Source: Pseudomonadota bacterium
GTDB taxonomy: Bacteria; Myxococcota_A; Polyangia; Polyangiales; JAFGIB01
NCBI GenBank assembly: GCA_017881185.1
Contig: JADGRE010000032.1
Location: 1 to 36,341 of the forward strand
Direction: 5' to 3'
DNA length: 36,341 nt
The translations under genes were made by a program, and so were the position numbers. The first letter of the stretch is position 1, and every line of letters begins with the position of its first letter. Under the pieces are notes generated by a model that had not been told where the DNA came from, made no database searches, and was given only the letters and a program-made list of their open reading frames with translations. Below, in pieces: positions 1 to 6,980 of this stretch.

Positions 1-10
1 CATGGCTGCG

Positions 11-50
11 TTGCTCCTCGTCACAATAGCGCTGGCTATTGCTCCTCGTC
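11..50. repeat. Small hairpin flanked by a 12-bp direct repeat
   Basis: The 12-bp sequence TTGCTCCTCGTC occurs at 11-22 and again at 39-50. Between the copies, CAATAGC (24-30) and GCTATTG (35-41) form a 7-bp stem with a 4-base loop. The rest of the 295-bp leader before the first gene holds nothing I recognise as coding. The unit could be the tail of an upstream terminator or a dispersed palindromic repeat; I see no second copy in this window. Confidence 0.45.
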
Positions 51-295
51 GCGCCTTGCCCTGCGCGCTCGGTCCTGCGCGACAACACATCAAAACCCCT
101 CGGCCAAACCACTAGCCGATCGAGTTGCACGCGCCTGGCCGAAATCGAGCATACTGGCCGGCATTCGCCTCCGCAGATGGGCGCGCGTATGTCCACGTGC
201 AGAAGCACGTTCGTCGAAGGTCGGACGCGCTTCGTTGGGCCACGGGATTACAAGCCCGCCGGGCGCGAGGCAGCTACGGAGAGGAGAAGCGCTTC

Positions 296-1570
296 ATGTT
301 CTTGACCTACCTGCAGTTCTGGGCTCGCATGGTGAGTTGCGCCGCGCGCGGTGGCTGGCGCTTCTATCTGTGGTGCGGCTTTCTGTTCAGCCTGATGTTA
401 ACCGGCGCGTACGCCTACTCGTTGCAGGCTCGCCACGGCATGGCGGTGACCAACATGGTCGACCAGGTCAGTTGGGGCGCCTACATCGCGAACTTCACCT
501 TCCTCGTCGGCGTGGCGGCTGCGGCGGTGCTGCTGGTGATTCCCGCGTACGTCTACCACGACCACGCTATCAAGGAGGTCGTGCTCATCGGCGAGGTGCT
601 CGCGGTCTCGGCGATCGTGATGTGCCTCTTGTTCATCACCGCGGATCTCGGTCGGCCCGATCGCTTCACGCACATCCTGCCGTTCATCGGCCGGCTGCAC
701 TTCCCGGTGTCCGTGCTCGCGTGGGACGTCGTGGTTCTCAACGGCTATCTGCTTCTGAACCTGCACATCCCCGGCTACGTGCTGTGGAAGCGCTACTTGG
801 GCGAGGCGCCCAACCCCCTCTACTACCTGCCGTTCGTGTTCGTCTCCATCGCGTGGGCCGTCAGCATTCACACGGTCACGGCGTTTCTGTACAGCGGGCT
901 CGGGGGCAGGCCGTTCTGGAACTCGGCAATCCTCGCGCCGCGTTTTCTGGTGAGCGCGTTCGCGTGCGGTCCGGCGCTGCTCATCATCATTTTCAAGATC
1001 ATCAACCGCGTCACCACCTTCCGCGTCAGCCAGTTGGTGTTCGACTACCTGCGCCGGATCATGTCGTACACGGTCATCATGAACCTGTTCCTGCTGGGCT
1101 GTGAGGTGTTCAAGGAGTTCTATACGCAGAGCCTGCACGTGGCCTCGGCGCGCTACTTGTTCTTCGGCCTCGAGGGTCACGCCATGCTGCGTCCGTACAT
1201 CTGGTCGGCCATCGGCATGGAAGTCACGACGGCGATCATCCTGCTGACCTTCGCGACGCACCAGAGCTGGCGCCTCTTGCTGGTTGGTTGCGGCATGACC
1301 ATCGTGGGCATCTGGATCGAGAAGGGCATGGGCCTCATCATCCCCGGGTTCATTCCCGATCCGCTGGGCGAGGTGGTCGAGTACATCCCGTCGGTGGTCG
1401 AGACCTTGGTGTGCGTGGGCGTGTGGGCGACCGGCACCCTGGTCTTCACGCTCATGGCGAAGGTCGTGATCAATATCCAGGATGGCTCGCTACGCTTGGC
1501 CGGCGGGCGCGCCTCGGTGGCACCGCCTGCAGCGCCGCACGAGCCTGCAGCTGCGCTGAGCGCGCACTGA
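296..1570 (+). CDS. NrfD/PsrC-like polytopic membrane subunit (quinol-interacting)
   Basis: This 424-residue, highly hydrophobic protein has roughly nine to ten predicted membrane helices, typical of the NrfD/PsrC/HybB/DsrP family. These proteins exchange electrons between the quinone pool and a periplasmic Fe-S partner. Family-like stretches include VDQVSWGAYIANFTF near residue 50 and IEKGMGLIIPGF followed by a proline/glycine loop near residue 340. I chose the ATG at 296 because GGAGAGGAG sits about nine bases upstream and the following residues fit an N-terminal membrane protein; the frame stays open upstream without plausible coding. Its natural partner would be the NrfC-like protein at 11360-12367, or one encoded left of the window. 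It faces the decaheme gene convergently, with two long palindromes between them. The soluble alanine/proline-rich tail is not informative. Confidence 0.9.
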   Translation: MFLTYLQFWARMVSCAARGGWRFYLWCGFLFSLMLTGAYAYSLQARHGMAVTNMVDQVSWGAYIANFTFLVGVAAAAVLLVIPAYVYHDHAIKEVVLIGEVLAVSAIVMCLLFITADLGRPDRFTHILPFIGRLHFPVSVLAWDVVVLNGYLLLNLHIPGYVLWKRYLGEAPNPLYYLPFVFVSIAWAVSIHTVTAFLYSGLGGRPFWNSAILAPRFLVSAFACGPALLIIIFKIINRVTTFRVSQLVFDYLRRIMSYTVIMNLFLLGCEVFKEFYTQSLHVASARYLFFGLEGHAMLRPYIWSAIGMEVTTAIILLTFATHQSWRLLLVGCGMTIVGIWIEKGMGLIIPGFIPDPLGEVVEYIPSVVETLVCVGVWATGTLVFTLMAKVVINIQDGSLRLAGGRASVAPPAAPHEPAAALSAH

Positions 1571-1599
1571 CTGAGCATTCATCGCGACCTTCCGGGGCC

Positions 1600-1715
1600 C
1601 GCTGGGAGGGCGGGTCACTCCCGGGCTCGCGAGAGTGTCCTCGGCACAACGGCCGCGTGCACTGAAACCTCCCGGGCCTGCGAAACGAGCCCGGGAGTGA
1701 CCCGCCCTCCCAGCG
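1600..1715. repeat. Long palindromic element, copy 1 (30-bp perfect stem)
   Basis: Bases 1600-1629 are perfectly complementary to 1686-1715, leaving a 56-base loop. The loop and inner stem contain a 23-bp core (1625-1647, beginning GCTCGCGAGAGTG) that recurs in inverted orientation at 1938-1960 inside the second element. It lies 30 bp past the stop of the NrfD-like gene, in the convergent gap before the decaheme gene. It could act as a bidirectional terminator, but the stem is much longer than usual for one, and the second related copy suggests a repeat family. Confidence 0.8.
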
Positions 1716-1849
1716 CGCTTCAGCGACGATGCTGCCGTCAGCGTGACCGACTTTGGCTTGCGCATGCGCAGCAGTTACCGCAAGCAACTGTGCCGTTGGC
1801 ATCAGACGACAACGCTCGCTGCGAGCCGCCGAGCCGCCAGCTGACTCAG

Positions 1850-2001
1850 CCACGACGTTGAAGCGCTTGGGGTCGGCATGTCGCTCTTGGGCTCGCTTTC
1901 GCAGGCCCGAGGCGCGTCTTGCGAAGCCGCGGCGGTCGTGCCGAGGACACTCTCGCGAGCCTGGGAGCGACATGCCGACCCCAAGCGCTTCAACGTCGTG
2001 G
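1850..2001. repeat. Long palindromic element, copy 2 (37-bp perfect stem)
   Basis: Bases 1850-1886 pair perfectly with 1965-2001; after a short mismatch, inner bases from 1890 pair again with those ending at 1961. The interior is related to copy 1 in reverse orientation: the 23-bp core at 1938-1960 is an exact reverse complement of 1625-1647, and TTTCGCAGGCCCG is shared. The outer arms differ strongly from copy 1 yet remain perfectly self-complementary. The right arm ends 13 bp before the last codon of the decaheme gene. The 134 bp between the two elements hold no gene that I can support. Confidence 0.8.
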
Positions 2002-2014
2002 GCCGACTGCTGCG

Positions 2015-4531
2015 TCAGAGCCCGAGTCGCGCGTGAACGGTGTCCATGCCGAACGCTTCGCCCGACGCGTGGCAGGTGGCGCACGACTCTTGGATGTTCG
2101 TGGGGTCGGTCGGGCTGATCACCGACATCGCCAGCGTGTGCACCTGCGTGCTCGTGGCGTCGTGGCAGCCGGTGCACGCCGCGCTGGTCGGGCCCTGGTA
2201 GGTGTCGCTGCCCGAGACGCGCGCCAGGTTGCTGTCGACTCGCGTCATGTGCGAGGGCAAGAGCGACGGCACGGGTAGGTCGAAACCACCTGCAACGTGG
2301 CATTGCTGGCAATCGCGACGATCTCCGGGGAAGACCACTTTGGCGAAGTCGTTGCTGCCCACCTGCAGCTCGCTCGTACCCGATTCGCCGGTGTGGATGC
2401 GGTGCACCATGTGGCTCAGGCGCAAGCTGGCGGTGAGCTTGGTGGTGCCGGTCGTCGGTGCAGGGATGTTGGTCGTGTCGGCGTTGGCGCCGTGGCAGAG
2501 CACGCAGTACGCGGCGTCGTTGCTGGAGCCGCCATGTGCGCCGAGATCCGAGTGGCAGCGGTTGCAGTTGGCAGTGGCCACTGCTGCACGTCGCGGGACT
2601 GCAGTGGGATCAGTGACTGCGAAGTACGCCACGTCGTTGTGGAACGGATAGCTCACGTCGATCTGCGTGTTGTCGGGTTTGGAGGCCTTGCGCTTGAGCT
2701 GGCCTTCGATGCCCACGGCCCAGCTGCCTGTGAGCGGGATCGCCGGCGCGGGAGTAGCGAGTGCGGTGGGGGCGGCGGAGATCTGCGCGAGCGTGCTCGC
2801 GGAGGTCCACTTGAACTGGCCCGGGTTGCCAGCTGCCGCGAGCGAGCCAGTGGCTCCGCTGCCTTGCGCGGCGTACTGCATCGAGCTCAGGTAGTCGCTG
2901 GTGGGACCTGCGAAGGTGAAGCGCAGACTGTCGAGCGCCTTGCCGCTGGCCAGAATGTCGTAGGGCGCACCATCGACGCTGACGTCAAAGGTCAGCACTG
3001 GGAATTGCGCGGCGCCGACGTTGGTCACGCCGACGATGTGCGCGGTGATCACCGGTGGCGCCGCCAGGAAATTGCCGGTCGTTGCGTCGCGCAGGTCGAA
3101 CTTCTGTGGGACCTGGTGGACACGCACGACGTCGGTCAGCAGCGAGGCGAAGGTCGACGTGCCTTCGGAGTGGCAGATGTTGCACAGGCCGTCGGTGGTC
3201 TGGACGCCACCCGAGTGGAGCTTCTTGCCTGCGGGAACTGGCTTCGCGAAGGCGACGTCGTCGTGGCACGAGCCGCAGTTGACGCGCGAGAACTCGGTCT
3301 TCCAGTGAGCGCTGTCGGCGCCACCTTGGTGGCATGCCGTGCAGTTCTCGAGCGGCTGTGGGAACACGACGTTGGAGTAGTCGTGGTCTTGGTTGTTGTA
3401 GCCGACGAGGTGGTAGGGCGTGCCGGCGCGCACGCTCGGCAGCTTCGCGCCGCGATGGATCTTGTGGATCATCTGGCGCATGTCGAGTGTGTTGCCGGAC
3501 TCCGGGTCGGCCATGCCGTCGACGTGGCAGGTGATGCACGAGCCGAGCTCGCGCTGCACACCGCCGTGCACAGCCAGCGTGTCGTGGCAGCCGTTGCAGG
3601 CAGCGGTGGTGACGATCTCGCGCTTCTCGGTGATGGCGTTGCTGTCTGGCCTGAAGTGAAACACCGGATTGGAGGCGTATTGCACCCCGGCGTAGGTGCG
3701 CGACGCGAAGGCTGCCAGCGTGTGGGTCTTGCTCGCGTCGTAGCTCGGCGGCAAGCCGGCCGCGAAGCGGTAGCTGTAGAGGCCGTGGGTGCTGTCGACC
3801 TCGGTCCAGGTGCCGCCGCTGTCGGCGGCGGGCTGCGCCGCGCTGGCCAGCACTGGCGCCACGCCACCCACGCTGACGCCGCTGACGGTGCTCACGTCGT
3901 AAGGCACGTACTGGCCCACGACGCCGCTGCTGCTCGACAGGTACGCGAGCATGAACCCGACGTTCACGGCGCCTTGGCTGTAGACGCCGAGCCGATCGAG
4001 AGGCTGGTCGGCCGCGTCGAGGATGCGCAGGCTGACCACCGGATGCAGGTCGGCCGGGAACGTGACGTTCAGGATCTTCACTTGCACGCCTGCGCCCACG
4101 ACGATCGCACCATGGCCAGGCGAACCCGGCGCGCCGGTCGTTCCGTCGCTGCCGTTGTTACCCGGTGCGCCCGGCGCGCCGGTCTTGCCCATGCTGCCGG
4201 TCGTTCCGTCGACACCATTGCTGCCGCTCTTGCCGTTGGTGCCGCCCTTGCCGTCGGTCACCGTCACGGTGGTTCCGTCGTTGCAGGTGATGGTCTTGGT
4301 GCCGTCGCCGTTGTCGTGGACGCTGCACGCGCTGCCGTTCGTGCCTCCCGGCAGCACTGCGGTGGTGCCGTCGCTGCAGGTGATCTTCGCCGTGTCCGTG
4401 GCGGCGTTTTTGTCGACCGTGCACGAGCCACCGACGGGACCCGTGTCTCCGGTGCAGCCCAGCAGCAGTAGCTGCAGTGCGGCGAAGTAGTTGAGCGTCC
4501 ACCAACCCAGTTGTACGGCACGGCGGTCCAT
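2015..4531 (-). CDS. OmcA/MtrC-family decaheme c-type cytochrome lipoprotein
   Basis: An 838-residue exported protein with ten CxxCH motifs. Its signal peptide ends in a lipobox (LLLLGC, Cys26), so it should be lipid-anchored. Residues ~27-140 contain collagen-like G-x-y repeats (GAPGAPG, GAPGSPG). A beta-rich stretch follows, then five CxxCH motifs from residue 312 to ~454, a ~200-residue beta-rich spacer, and five more from 656 to ~826. This beta/pentaheme/beta/pentaheme order is that of surface decaheme reductases such as MtrC and OmcA, which pass electrons to metals, flavins or electrodes. The collagen-like stalk makes it longer than those proteins (about 670-740 residues). GAGGG lies just before the ATG. 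It is transcribed away from the rest of the cluster and divergently from the acyl-CoA dehydrogenase-like gene. The family call is firm; the natural acceptor is unknown. Confidence 0.93.
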   Translation of the reverse strand: MDRRAVQLGWWTLNYFAALQLLLLGCTGDTGPVGGSCTVDKNAATDTAKITCSDGTTAVLPGGTNGSACSVHDNGDGTKTITCNDGTTVTVTDGKGGTNGKSGSNGVDGTTGSMGKTGAPGAPGNNGSDGTTGAPGSPGHGAIVVGAGVQVKILNVTFPADLHPVVSLRILDAADQPLDRLGVYSQGAVNVGFMLAYLSSSSGVVGQYVPYDVSTVSGVSVGGVAPVLASAAQPAADSGGTWTEVDSTHGLYSYRFAAGLPPSYDASKTHTLAAFASRTYAGVQYASNPVFHFRPDSNAITEKREIVTTAACNGCHDTLAVHGGVQRELGSCITCHVDGMADPESGNTLDMRQMIHKIHRGAKLPSVRAGTPYHLVGYNNQDHDYSNVVFPQPLENCTACHQGGADSAHWKTEFSRVNCGSCHDDVAFAKPVPAGKKLHSGGVQTTDGLCNICHSEGTSTFASLLTDVVRVHQVPQKFDLRDATTGNFLAAPPVITAHIVGVTNVGAAQFPVLTFDVSVDGAPYDILASGKALDSLRFTFAGPTSDYLSSMQYAAQGSGATGSLAAAGNPGQFKWTSASTLAQISAAPTALATPAPAIPLTGSWAVGIEGQLKRKASKPDNTQIDVSYPFHNDVAYFAVTDPTAVPRRAAVATANCNRCHSDLGAHGGSSNDAAYCVLCHGANADTTNIPAPTTGTTKLTASLRLSHMVHRIHTGESGTSELQVGSNDFAKVVFPGDRRDCQQCHVAGGFDLPVPSLLPSHMTRVDSNLARVSGSDTYQGPTSAACTGCHDATSTQVHTLAMSVISPTDPTNIQESCATCHASGEAFGMDTVHARLGL

Positions 4532-4538
4532 AAGCCCT

Positions 4539-4616
4539 CTAACGGTTAGTACGTGACGTAAGCACGTCGTGTCGGTGCGCCATCATGCAGCGCGGTTGAC
4601 CCAGCGGTTGACGCAG
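4539..4616. promoter_or_regulatory. Possible divergent control region: two adjacent palindromes and a tandem repeat
   Basis: The 101-bp gap between the divergent decaheme and acyl-CoA dehydrogenase-like genes holds two abutting 11-bp palindromes, CTAACgGTTAG (4539-4549) and TACGTgACGTA (4550-4560). Further on is a 12-bp tandem repeat, CGGTTGACCCAG then CGGTTGACGCAG (4593-4616), each copy with a TTGAC that resembles a -35 element. No convincing -10 box is visible. The palindromes lie directly upstream of the decaheme start and could be operators. Confidence 0.3.
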
Positions 4617-4632
4617 CGCACTCGGCGGGTAC

Positions 4633-5760
4633 GTGAGCGGTGTGGAGTCGGACGCACAGGCTTGGGACACTTTACGCCTTTCGGTGCGTTCGTTGGCGCA
4701 GGAATTGGGCCTTGACTACTTTCGTCGGGTCGATCAGGAGCGCACCTTCCCCGAGCAGCTCTTCGAGCAGGCCGCGCAGGCCGGCTGGTTCGGCACGCTG
4801 ATTGCCGAGAGTTACGGGGGCAGTGCGGCGGGGCCGGCGGCCGCCAGCGTGATCGTCGAGGAGCTCAACGCCACCGGTGGCGACGCCACGGCCGTGAACG
4901 CGCAGCTGGCGATCTGCGGTGTGCTCGTGCGCGCGGGCAGCGAGGCCCAGAAGCAACGCTACCTGCCGGGCATCGCACGTGGCGAGGTGCGGTGCTTGAG
5001 CGTGGCAGCGACCGAGCCGGAGAGCGGCGCCGACATGACCCACCTCGACTCGCGCGCGCGTCGCGACGGTGATGGCTGGGTGATCGACGCTCAAAAGGTG
5101 TTCATCTCGATGGCCCAGCACACGCGGCTCTTGCTGCTGCTGGTGCGCACCGAAGCAGGGCCCACGCTGTTCCTGCTCGACCGCGGTCTGCACGGCGAGA
5201 GCCTCGACGCGCGCCCCATCGACATGCTCGTGCACCGCATGACGACGATGCTCTTCATCGAAGGGCTGCGCGTCGGCGATGACGCGTTGGTCGGTGAACC
5301 CGGTCGCGGCATCGAGCACTTGATGGGCGGCTTCGCCTTGCGGCGCGTGCTTGCGGCCAGCGAGTGCATCGGCAGTGCGCGCTTTCTGCTCGATAAGAGC
5401 TTGGCGCACGCCAAGGAGCGCAAGAGCTTCGGGCGCTTCATCGGCCAGAACCAAGGCGTGCAGTATCCGCTGGCGCAGGCCTACGCACACCTCGAAGCGG
5501 CGGATCTCGTGCGCTGGGATGCGCTGCGCCTGCTCGAGGCGGGTCGCGACGCGGGTGGGCGTTCGGCGCTGGCCAAGATTCTGGCGTCCGACGCGCTGGC
5601 CGAGACCTGCCGCGCCGCCATGACCACCTTCGGTGGCTGGGCGCTGGCCGACGAGCTGCATATCGAGCGCAAGCTGCGCGAGAGCACCGTGTTCGGGTTC
5701 AACAATTTGTTGCTGAGTCACGTGGCCCAACACGTGCTCGGCCTGCCCAAAGCGTTCTGA
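4633..5760 (+). CDS. Acyl-CoA dehydrogenase-like flavoprotein
   Basis: A 375-residue protein spanning the whole acyl-CoA dehydrogenase fold: an N-terminal helical part, the middle beta domain (AATEPESGADMTHLDS near residue 125, GDGWVIDAQKVFIS near 150) and a C-terminal helical domain (AKERKSFGRFIGQNQ near 260). Such enzymes normally use FAD to oxidise acyl-CoA to enoyl-CoA. By eye alignment, the residue matching the usual catalytic glutamate (E376 of medium-chain enzyme) is Asn at about 357-358, in FGFNNLLLSH, so catalysis may differ or use a glutamate elsewhere. The likely start is GTG at 4633, with GTG at 4642 an alternative; neither has a strong ribosome site. It ends 16 bp before the radical SAM gene, so the two are probably co-transcribed. 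Its role among cytochromes is unclear. Confidence 0.88.
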   Translation: MSGVESDAQAWDTLRLSVRSLAQELGLDYFRRVDQERTFPEQLFEQAAQAGWFGTLIAESYGGSAAGPAAASVIVEELNATGGDATAVNAQLAICGVLVRAGSEAQKQRYLPGIARGEVRCLSVAATEPESGADMTHLDSRARRDGDGWVIDAQKVFISMAQHTRLLLLLVRTEAGPTLFLLDRGLHGESLDARPIDMLVHRMTTMLFIEGLRVGDDALVGEPGRGIEHLMGGFALRRVLAASECIGSARFLLDKSLAHAKERKSFGRFIGQNQGVQYPLAQAYAHLEAADLVRWDALRLLEAGRDAGGRSALAKILASDALAETCRAAMTTFGGWALADELHIERKLRESTVFGFNNLLLSHVAQHVLGLPKAF

Positions 5761-5776
5761 GAGAGGGAGATTCAAC

Positions 5777-6892
5777 ATGGCCATCGCGCCACAACGAGCC
5801 AAAGGCCGCTTTCCTGGGTACGTGTACGCGCAAGCGCCGCGCAACGTGTACTGGGAGATGACGCGCGCCTGCGATCTGGCCTGCCGGCACTGTCGGGCGA
5901 ACGCCGAACACAATCGTGACCCGCGCGAGCTGACCACCGAAGAAGGCAAGGCGCTGATGCGCGACGTGAAGGAGATGGGCAGCATGCTCATCCTCACCGG
6001 CGGCGATCCGATGAAGCGCGAAGATCTCTTCGAGCTGATGGCCTACGGTCGCGGCATTCACTTGCCCATGGGCATCACGCCGAGCACCACGCCCACGCTC
6101 ACCCGCGACGTGGTCGCACGTTTCGCCGAGCTGGGCGTGAGCGCGATGGGCGTCAGCCTCGACGGCCCGAACCCCGGTGTGCACGACGCATTCCGACGCG
6201 TGGAAGGCACCTTCGACTGTTCGATGCGTGCACTGCAGTGGGCCAACGAGCTCAACGTGCCGGTGCAAATCAACACCACCGTCACGAGCGAGACCTTGCC
6301 GCACTTGCGCGAGGTGTACCGCGTGCTGTGCGAGCGGGGTGCGCCTGCGGTTCGGCGCTGGAGCTTGTTCTTGCTCATCCCGGTCGGGCGCGGCGCCGCG
6401 CTTGGTGCCCCCACGCCGCAGCAAGTCGAAGAGCTGTTCACGTGGGTGTACGAGATCTCCGAAAGCGCGCCGTTCCACGTCGGCACGGTCGAAGCCCCGC
6501 ACTACCGGCGCTACTGGATCCAGCGCAAGCTCGCCGAGGGTGCGACCGACGCCGACATCGAGCGAATTGCGCCGCGCATGGGCTTCGGGATCCGCGACGG
6601 CAACGGCGTGGTGTTCGTTTCGAGCTTGGGTGAGGTCTTCCCGGCCGGCTTCCTGCCCGAGCCCCGCTTGGGGTCGGTGCGCGAGCAGTCGATCACGCAG
6701 CTGTACCGGGCGTCGCCGGCTCTCAGCGTGCTCCGTGATGCAGATGCGCTTCACGGTCGCTGCGGCGCGTGCGAGTATCGCTGGCCATGTGGGGGTTCGC
6801 GCGCACGAGCGTTCGGCATGACTGGCGACCCCATGGGGGAAGACCCGCTGTGCGCGTACCAACCGGCTGCTGCAGCGGAGCCGCGTCACTGA
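5777..6892 (+). CDS. Radical SAM/SPASM-type protein (NirJ/AhbD-like)
   Basis: A 371-residue radical SAM enzyme. Cys32, Cys36 and Cys39 (CDLACRHC) form the CxxxCxxC site for the SAM-binding [4Fe-4S] cluster, and LTGGDPMKREDLFEL is the glycine-rich SAM motif. A C-terminal cysteine set (C329, C332, C338, C359, within CGACEYRWPC and DPLC) looks like a SPASM-type site for a further cluster. The closest families I recognise are the tetrapyrrole-modifying NirJ/AhbC/AhbD group and the related TIGR04053 type; the sequence alone does not decide the substrate. A role in heme synthesis or in modifying a cytochrome or peptide would fit the neighbourhood, but that is inference. A GAGAGGGAG ribosome site precedes the ATG. 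It follows the acyl-CoA dehydrogenase-like gene by 16 bp. Confidence 0.9.
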   Translation: MAIAPQRAKGRFPGYVYAQAPRNVYWEMTRACDLACRHCRANAEHNRDPRELTTEEGKALMRDVKEMGSMLILTGGDPMKREDLFELMAYGRGIHLPMGITPSTTPTLTRDVVARFAELGVSAMGVSLDGPNPGVHDAFRRVEGTFDCSMRALQWANELNVPVQINTTVTSETLPHLREVYRVLCERGAPAVRRWSLFLLIPVGRGAALGAPTPQQVEELFTWVYEISESAPFHVGTVEAPHYRRYWIQRKLAEGATDADIERIAPRMGFGIRDGNGVVFVSSLGEVFPAGFLPEPRLGSVREQSITQLYRASPALSVLRDADALHGRCGACEYRWPCGGSRARAFGMTGDPMGEDPLCAYQPAAAAEPRH

Positions 6893-6980
6893 GGTCACCG
6901 AGCCCCACTGATCACACGATCAGAATGTTGGCGCACCACTCGGCTGTGGTTACCTCCTCCCTCGACTGGAGACACCACCG

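Noticed and set aside
125-295. N-terminal extension of the NrfD-like protein to base 125
   Set aside because: The extra 57 residues are Arg/Ala-rich and unlike the family; a strong ribosome site supports ATG 296.
1601-2001. CRISPR-like or insertion-sequence interpretation of the palindromic region
   Set aside because: There are only two inverted copies, no regular direct repeats with spacers, no transposase frame and no target-site duplication visible.
2297-4471. 724-codon plus-strand frame opposite the decaheme gene
   Set aside because: It is antisense to the ten CxxCH motifs of the decaheme protein and has low-complexity Val/Ala/Gly composition without family features.
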